Notes under the pieces: generated by a model
What the model saw: the letters and a program-made list of their open reading frames with translations, nothing else
Databases searched by the model: none
What the model was told of the DNA's origin: nothing
Assembly (NCBI GenBank): GCA_963556195.1
Contig: OY744535.1
Span: 91,762,272 to 91,826,271 of the forward strand
DNA: 64,000 nt
Source of the DNA: Sepiola atlantica
Taxonomy: Eukaryota; Mollusca; Cephalopoda; Sepiida; Sepiolidae
Reading direction: 5' to 3'
Program-made: the position numbers and the translations under genes
Shown: positions 58,593-64,000 of the stretch, in pieces
How positions within the stretch are numbered: position 1 is the first letter of the stretch
Layout of the letters: every line of letters starts with the position of its first letter

Positions 58593-59395
58593 GAAAGCAA
58601 ACGTCAAAGAGTGCGTGATTTGCTGAATGCACTCGTCACACCAAAGGAGATTTGAGGAATAGTTGGAGTGTCTATAGAGTGTTTATAATGTAAATAATAG
58701 AATGACTATTAGCAAAACAGTTACGAGGAAGCCTGGAAGTGGAAGAATCAGCAAAAACCGTTCCAATACTTTTATTAAAGATCTCAAATCCAAAATTTTA
58801 CAGAATCAAACCAAATCCATGAAAGAAAATGGCAATTGAACTTTACGCAGACAACATGACCATTAGAAATAAAGTAATATATAATTTGAAGTTAAAATCT
58901 TACACAATAAAACTCAAAACATTTGTTGACAACAGCTATAAAGGAAAAAAAATGGAAAAATTCAATAGAATAATTACATGGTCCAAGAAAAAGTCCTCCA
59001 TTGTAACGAGCTTTTCTTTACTGTCGATGCTGTTCTGAACCAAAGAAATGAAAGATTAATCGCAAAATCGACAGCTGAGGTTAAAAGGGACACTGAGAAC
59101 AAAACATCCTTCTCAAGTCATGGTTTTTGGTGTTGTACTTTCGATGGAAAGAAAATGCCTATAAAATTTGACAAAATTGGTGAAAAAAATTGGTGACAAA
59201 ACTCTGAGATACCATAGACGAAAGAAAACTACCCAGATCGTAATTATGTATGAACACAAGATATTGATTCAGCCCACATAGCTAGAAAAATACAAGATTT
59301 CTGGAAATCCAACTTTAGTAAATTTTGAGAATAATTTTTATGCCCGCTTTCTAGCCCGGATCTAAGCCGTCTGAATTATGCTATTCAGGCGTTTT
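58593..59395 (+). pseudogene. Mariner-type (IS630/Tc1/mariner) transposase pseudogene
   Basis: Cut-and-paste DNA transposase relic. The N-terminal helix-turn-helix reads RVRDLLNALVTPKEI, stop, GIVGVSI (58593-58680), followed by TRKPGSGR (about 58718-58745), the linker motif. Central text includes KSYTIKL. The catalytic part shows ELFFTVDAVLNQRNERLIAKS with D1 at 59026-59028, then HGFWC, FDGKKMPIKFDKIGEK, TQD with D2 at 59260-59262, and SSPDLSRLNYAIQAF with D3 at 59359-59361. All three Asp share a frame, and 32 residues separate D2 and D3 as the copy stands; in the family this is 34 or more. Several stops and at least one frameshift (before 58978) make it inactive. Terminal inverted repeats were not identified. 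Confidence 0.85.
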
Positions 59396-61608
59396 AGAAC
59401 ATCCTATCAATAGAACATCACACATCAATGTCGACTCTCTTAAATATATTATTAAAGAAGAATGGGAGTAGTTGTGTCCCAAACATTTGAATAACACTTG
59501 TGCAAGTTTCAGGAAGCGTGTGGAGGTAGTTATTAGGAAATAAGGACACATAAAATAAAAACATTTTCTATTATGTACAAGTTCTTGTTGCACAAAAAAT
59601 CTCATGATTTTCAATAAAAAAAAATTGCTTATACGCTGTCATTCAATCACTGCCTCAAAATATTGTAATTTTGTCTCCCCACCCTGTACATTATAGTCAG
59701 CATAGTGCGAAGGATTAATTCCACTGAGTATATGGAAAGGGGTAATATAGTCTATTTCATACTAGTCTTCAATAGTATAATTTCTGCTTCAGACAAATAT
59801 GTAATCTCTATTATTATTGTTGTTAATGCAACTACTTCTACGAAAAAGAAGAAGATGACACGTTTGATATTAATTTTTTTACCAGTCACCAAATCTTTAC
59901 AACTTCAGACAAATAAAGATTTTTACAAAAACATATTTGTACATATATTTAAACTTTCTATGAGTAATTCGAGTTTCTTAAATATTGATCCAAACACTCC
60001 GATTACTACCGGTACCACTATCATTCTATTGTACAATATACGGGTTTGTTTTACTATGAATTCGGAATGGTTGTCTATTTTTTCAAGCTTCTTTTCTAAA
60101 CATTGTGATAAAAATATCGATGACTTTTCACTTTCAGCTATTTGAACGGTATCAGACAATATGTACTCTCAGCGACATTGACTGTTTAAATATGAAAATC
60201 ATAGAGCATCTTAGCGATTCCATTTTGCAACCTTTACAGGCTTATAGTGGTGCCACTTCATTTCACTTCTCAGTCACATATGTCAGACACAGGTGTTAGT
60301 GAAGCTGTGGCCCTTCTGTACAGGTGCGCACGATATACGAACATCACAGTTTTCGCCTTCATCCCAGTAAGTCTACAGCTGTTTGAATTAAGTTGATGAC
60401 AAAGTGTTGGGTTCTTAGTTTCCTCAAGTATCACGGTTTGAGTCTGTTTTAACCAGTCAATCCAAGTATTTTTCTATTTTCAACTTGTTAACGTTTAAAA
60501 CTCACCAGTAGATTTACATTCTCTTTGAGCTTTTTTGTACACTTCTCTATGATAGGTTTTACTGATTTTCGCCGCATATTCAAGCTTCATTTACAACCAT
60601 ATTAAGTCTAGAGAACAGCGTGTATTGGTCGTACACTCCTCAATCCTGACGAAATCTCATTACAACGTACAGCATTTGGGAAATGGATTTCTTTATCTCA
60701 CTTGTATAATACACCAAACATCAACATTAATTTCTTTGGTAACGTGTACGGGCGGTCCTAATTCTTTATGATTTCATCATATTGTCGAAATGTATTTTAC
60801 TATTCATAAAGCCAGGAAATGCAAAGATTCTGCTACAATCAATTAATAAATGATACAATTGCATTCTAAAATCCATTCAAAATGTTCAATACGTTTTATC
60901 TAATCTTATTTTTCAAGAGTAACGGATAAAAAATCAAAACATTTCCGAGTGTCAATAAATAAAGGCCACAAAGAACATATATTTTGTTCAAATGCCAAAT
61001 TTATTTTTTATAAAAACTTTCTTATATCTTTTCTATTTTGAAATTTAAACTGTTTACAATAAATTCACATTATACTGAGATTTTCAGAAATATTTTTTAA
61101 ATCATTCGTCCGTGTCGATATTAGGAATAAAAGAAGAGTAAATAAAGGACATAAATGAACAAAGAAATGACATTTCGCCAGTATCGTTCCTTTTGATCAC
61201 TATTCTTTGATATTGGAACCCGTCATTATTTCACAATAAACAACCATTACTTATTTTGAAAATGTTAAATTGGAATAATCGAAACTTTTATACACTAATA
61301 ATATAAGGCTGTTATATCGTTAACATCCAACCATAGATGATCAGCAAGAAACTAAAGTGTTGACATTCATAGTACATCTGTACTGTAATAATTATTTATT
61401 TGATCGAATAATATTTTAAAATCAAAAGTGTAATCGATTATTATACTAAATCTGAGTTAATCATCGTTCATTTCCCTAAGTTTTTTTCCTACAAAATAAT
61501 TCTAAAATATTCCTCGGTTTTGGAATTAAGTTATATTTGAAAAGCTTCCATTTTCTAAGTTTTTATAGCCGCAAAATTAACTCACCAAGTGCCTCATATC
61601 TTATTAAC
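59396..61608. other. Gene-free interval
   Basis: No supported gene. The frame 59705-60145 (146 codons) is Ile/Ser/Thr-rich without a recognisable domain; its minus-strand shadow is equally open, and I treat both as chance. The CCCCACCCTGTACA near 59676 may be the outer end of the mariner copy. Confidence 0.4.
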
Positions 61609-61945
61609 AACTAATCTAATTATAAACAACGAATCTAATTATTAACAACTAATCTAATTAGTAACAACTAATCTAATTAGTAACAACGAATCTAATTAGT
61701 AACAACTAATCTAATTATTAACAACTAATCTAATTATTAACAACGAATCTAATTATTAATTAATCTAATTATTAAAAAATAATCGAATTATTAACAACGA
61801 ATCTAATTATTAACAACTAATCTAATTATTAACAACGAATCTAATTATTAATTAATCTAATTATTAAAAAATAATCGAATTATTAACAACGAATCTAATT
61901 ATTAACAACTAATCTAATTAGTAACAACTAATCTAATTATTACTC
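61609..61945 (+). repeat. 19-bp minisatellite with a 92-bp higher-order unit
   Basis: The unit AACAACTAATCTAATTATT (19 bp) recurs with ATT/AGT and CTA/CGA variants. A composite AACAACGAATCTAATTATTA with a shortened unit and an AAAAAATAATCGAATTATT unit occurs at 61739 and again at 61831, 92 bp apart. Confidence 0.92.
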
Positions 61946-62666
61946 TTAACTCATCTTACTGCATGTTGTTTGAAATACTGCTCTTATTTTATAGAGTATA
62001 TATAACTCTCGCTTCCGTCACTCTCTCTCTCTCTCTGTTTTGAACAGTCAAAGTGTGACAATGTTTAGGAGGCCTACGGAAGATGAGGCAAAATACACAC
62101 CAATATGAATTAGAGTGGCCCTACGAAGGTCGGCGGTCAGAGTATCGTGCTAGTCTGAATTAAAAGACAGAGATATAGATAATCGTCATGAAGCAAAGGG
62201 AAAACGATGAATTGGATTCGGAGTCTGTCGTGAATTTCGGCTTAAATTTTGATTTCGGCTTAATGCCGACACCACCGCTACACAAGCCAGATAGCGTCGT
62301 TGTGTCCGGCTTTGTGGAAAGGACTGTCATTTTTTTACACTTTTATGGCTCTATACAGAGAACAGGTGTTGTACGTGGCCGATAATCGACAAACAACGTG
62401 TTCGGATGCGCCGAATTATTTATTCATACAAGAAATAAACAAGGGCTGGAGAGAATTTTGGGGTCGTTAAATGATAAGAGCCGAGAATTGAGAAATACAG
62501 TTTTTTTTTGTGACAGGCGAAATAAATTTGTTTTTTGTCAGACACCTAGATAAACAGCGACCCATGTGTTCTGATAGGACAGTCCGTCTCAGGGGACGTA
62601 AATTAAGAAGACATACGGGTGTATATAAAAGGGAATAATAACACAAATCGTAATACTATTTAACCC

Positions 62667-62670
<4 letters not shown>
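61946..62670. other. Gene-free interval
   Basis: No supported gene. A CT tract lies at about 62020-62036. The 62040-62400 segment is less AT-rich and has a 65-codon frame without recognisable features. Confidence 0.4.
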
Positions 62671-62728
<58 letters not shown>

Positions 62729-62729
62729 G
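62671..62729. repeat. (GA)n microsatellite
   Basis: About 50 bp of GA repeats followed by GGGAGAGGGG. Confidence 0.95.
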
Positions 62730-63190
62730 GGCATATAATAGAGCAGAAAGAGACTTATTTAAGATTTTGTCTCTTTCTTTAAAAAATCAACTGGCTTTAC
62801 AAACACACGTTTTTATGATTCAAACAATCTAACCTGAACTCATATATAAAAACAAAATAACAACAGCGTGTTAATTGTGTTCCTGATTTTAAAGCCCTTA
62901 ACATTTTCTTATATATTTACCTTCGACATTTATCACCTTATATAAAAAAGATATTAACCTAATGTTCACCTCATCATAATAGATATTTTATGCCTGTAGG
63001 TAATCGAAACTACGTCACAGTTTTCGAATATATAAAGTCATATGTGAAATGATGTTCACAAGACATTGGGAATAATTAAAACATTTATGCAACAGAATAA
63101 ATACGATGTCTTATTTACATGAGGATTTTAAAAGCAGGTTTTAAGAAATAATTGTTATTTTATAATTTCATTTTAGTCCATTTTGATTAT
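62730..63190. other. Gene-free interval
   Basis: Nothing recognised. Confidence 0.4.
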
Positions 63191-63290
63191 ATATGTACAC
63201 ACATATATACATATATATACGCATACATATATACACACATATACACCCATATATATAGATGTATATATACACATATATTTAAAAATATAT
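63191..63290. repeat. AT/AC-rich microsatellite
   Basis: TATATACACACATATATA-type text. It forms the 3' tail side of the minus-strand SINE-like copy that follows. Confidence 0.9.
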
Positions 63291-63440
63291 AATTATCCAC
63301 GGACACGTATTTCGTTGTTATATGGTCCATCAGCCTGGCTGAACATAGCGAGATTCGAAACCAAGACTCCAGAGTCTGGAGCCTGAAGCTCTATCACTGT
63401 TACTATCCACATTAGTACTACATGTATACATGTATACATG
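63291..63440 (-). mobile_element. tRNA-derived SINE-like copy with hammerhead-like body
   Basis: Reading the minus strand from about 63410, a tRNA-like head (GTGATAGAGCTTCAGGCTCC, then GGTTTCGAATCTCG, a B-box-like element near 63348-63361) is followed by GTTCAGCCAGG, CTGATGG (63333-63327), GAAAT (63313-63309), TACGTGTC and CGTGGAT, then the AT-rich tail. Stem I (CCAGG with CGUGG, one mismatch) and a self-complementary stem III are recognisable. It has the same plan as the copy at 15425-15610. Confidence 0.55.
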
Positions 63441-63465
63441 TATACATATATACATGTATACATTA
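63417..63465. repeat. ATGTATAC self-complementary octamer repeat
   Basis: ACATGTATACATGTATACAT-type tract in which each 8-bp unit is its own reverse complement, so both strands read the same. Confidence 0.92.
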
Positions 63466-64000
63466 GCTTTACAACCACCCCTCTATCCCGCCGCCCTCAC
63501 AATGCATCTACTAAATTCTAGATTAATTTATCTGCCCCCTCTTATTTAAAATTTTAGTTAATAACGCGAAAACAATACGTTGTGTAACTAATTTAAAAAA
63601 ATCAAAAATACTCGAGGCGATCTTTATTAAAACCCATCTACCTACAATAAATAACATTACGGATGAAACCAGTAACAACATTCGAAATGTTTAACGTAAT
63701 ACATTCATGCGTTTCGAAATTTAAATTGTTAACGTCTCTCCCGCAGTTTGTCCTTTTGATGTCTAACCGACTTCACGTGCGCGTTCTCGGCTGCTTTTTT
63801 TGAATACTATTCTTTTCTCCGGCTATTTTGTACATTTGGTATTGACACCTGAAGATGATTCGACGAAGAATCGAACACGTTAGTGATACGCATGGAACAT
63901 ATATTAATTTTGATTTTGACACAAAAAATACCATTAAAAAGATTGAAATATAAAAAAAATGCATAAGAAGAATTCATAAACAATGTTCGCATGAATTAAA
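63466..64000. other. Gene-free end of window
   Basis: No supported gene; frames of about 60 codons on the minus strand at 63773-63992 have no recognisable features. Confidence 0.4.

Noticed and set aside
59705..60159. A 146-codon plus frame as a gene
   Set aside because: AT-driven composition, no recognisable domain, and an equally open minus-strand frame.

Overview
This window looks like gene-poor animal DNA, most likely from a cephalopod mollusc such as an octopus. That assignment is an inference. It rests on the high A+T content, the long (AT)n tracts, and the mix of Penelope-like, Ty3/Gypsy, LINE, tRNA-SINE and mariner relics. I found no cellular protein-coding gene that I can support. 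Almost every recognisable coding stretch is a broken mobile element, and I would not annotate the remaining open frames of 60-120 codons as genes.

Layout. At 1-4750 there is a minus-strand Ty3/Gypsy LTR retrotransposon in the order primer-binding site, gag, zinc knuckle, protease, RT, RNase H, integrase. It is decayed by frameshifts but several motifs are still readable. Two opposed Penelope-like (PLE) fragments lie at about 4860-5240. LINE 3' ends occur at 6128-6740 (minus), 8119-8520 (minus, inserted inside a PLE reverse transcriptase at 7890-8930) and 30130-30960 (plus). A LINE endonuclease piece at 12700-13460 runs into an (AT)n tract and then into a PLE with a GIY-YIG endonuclease at 13532-14190. 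A mariner-type transposase relic is at 58593-59395. SINE-like copies with a tRNA-like head lie at 15425-15610 and 63290-63440. Two long inverted-repeat elements are at 7494-7887 and 55819-56097. Tandem repeats and microsatellites fill much of the rest.

The dominant feature is a satellite array of about 21 kb (31212-52199). It has a 57-bp monomer (19 codons), periodic 58-bp variants and nested higher-order repeats of 172, 570, 1374, about 2000-2113 and 2400 bp. The 57-bp period keeps two plus-strand frames and one minus-strand frame open, so the array produces many long but probably meaningless ORFs.

The most intriguing small structures are hammerhead-ribozyme-like motifs. A nearly complete one is at 22094-22134 (minus), beside an (AT)n tract. 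A second is about 110 bp downstream of the GIY-YIG PLE, at 14299-14335 (plus). More decayed versions sit in the SINE-like bodies near 15.5, 15.86 and 63.3 kb. Each of the two best has a CUGAUGA-like core, a stem II, GAAA, a palindromic stem III and a matching stem I. Hammerheads in PLEs and in small tRNA-promoter retroelements are established in animals, so these fit their context.
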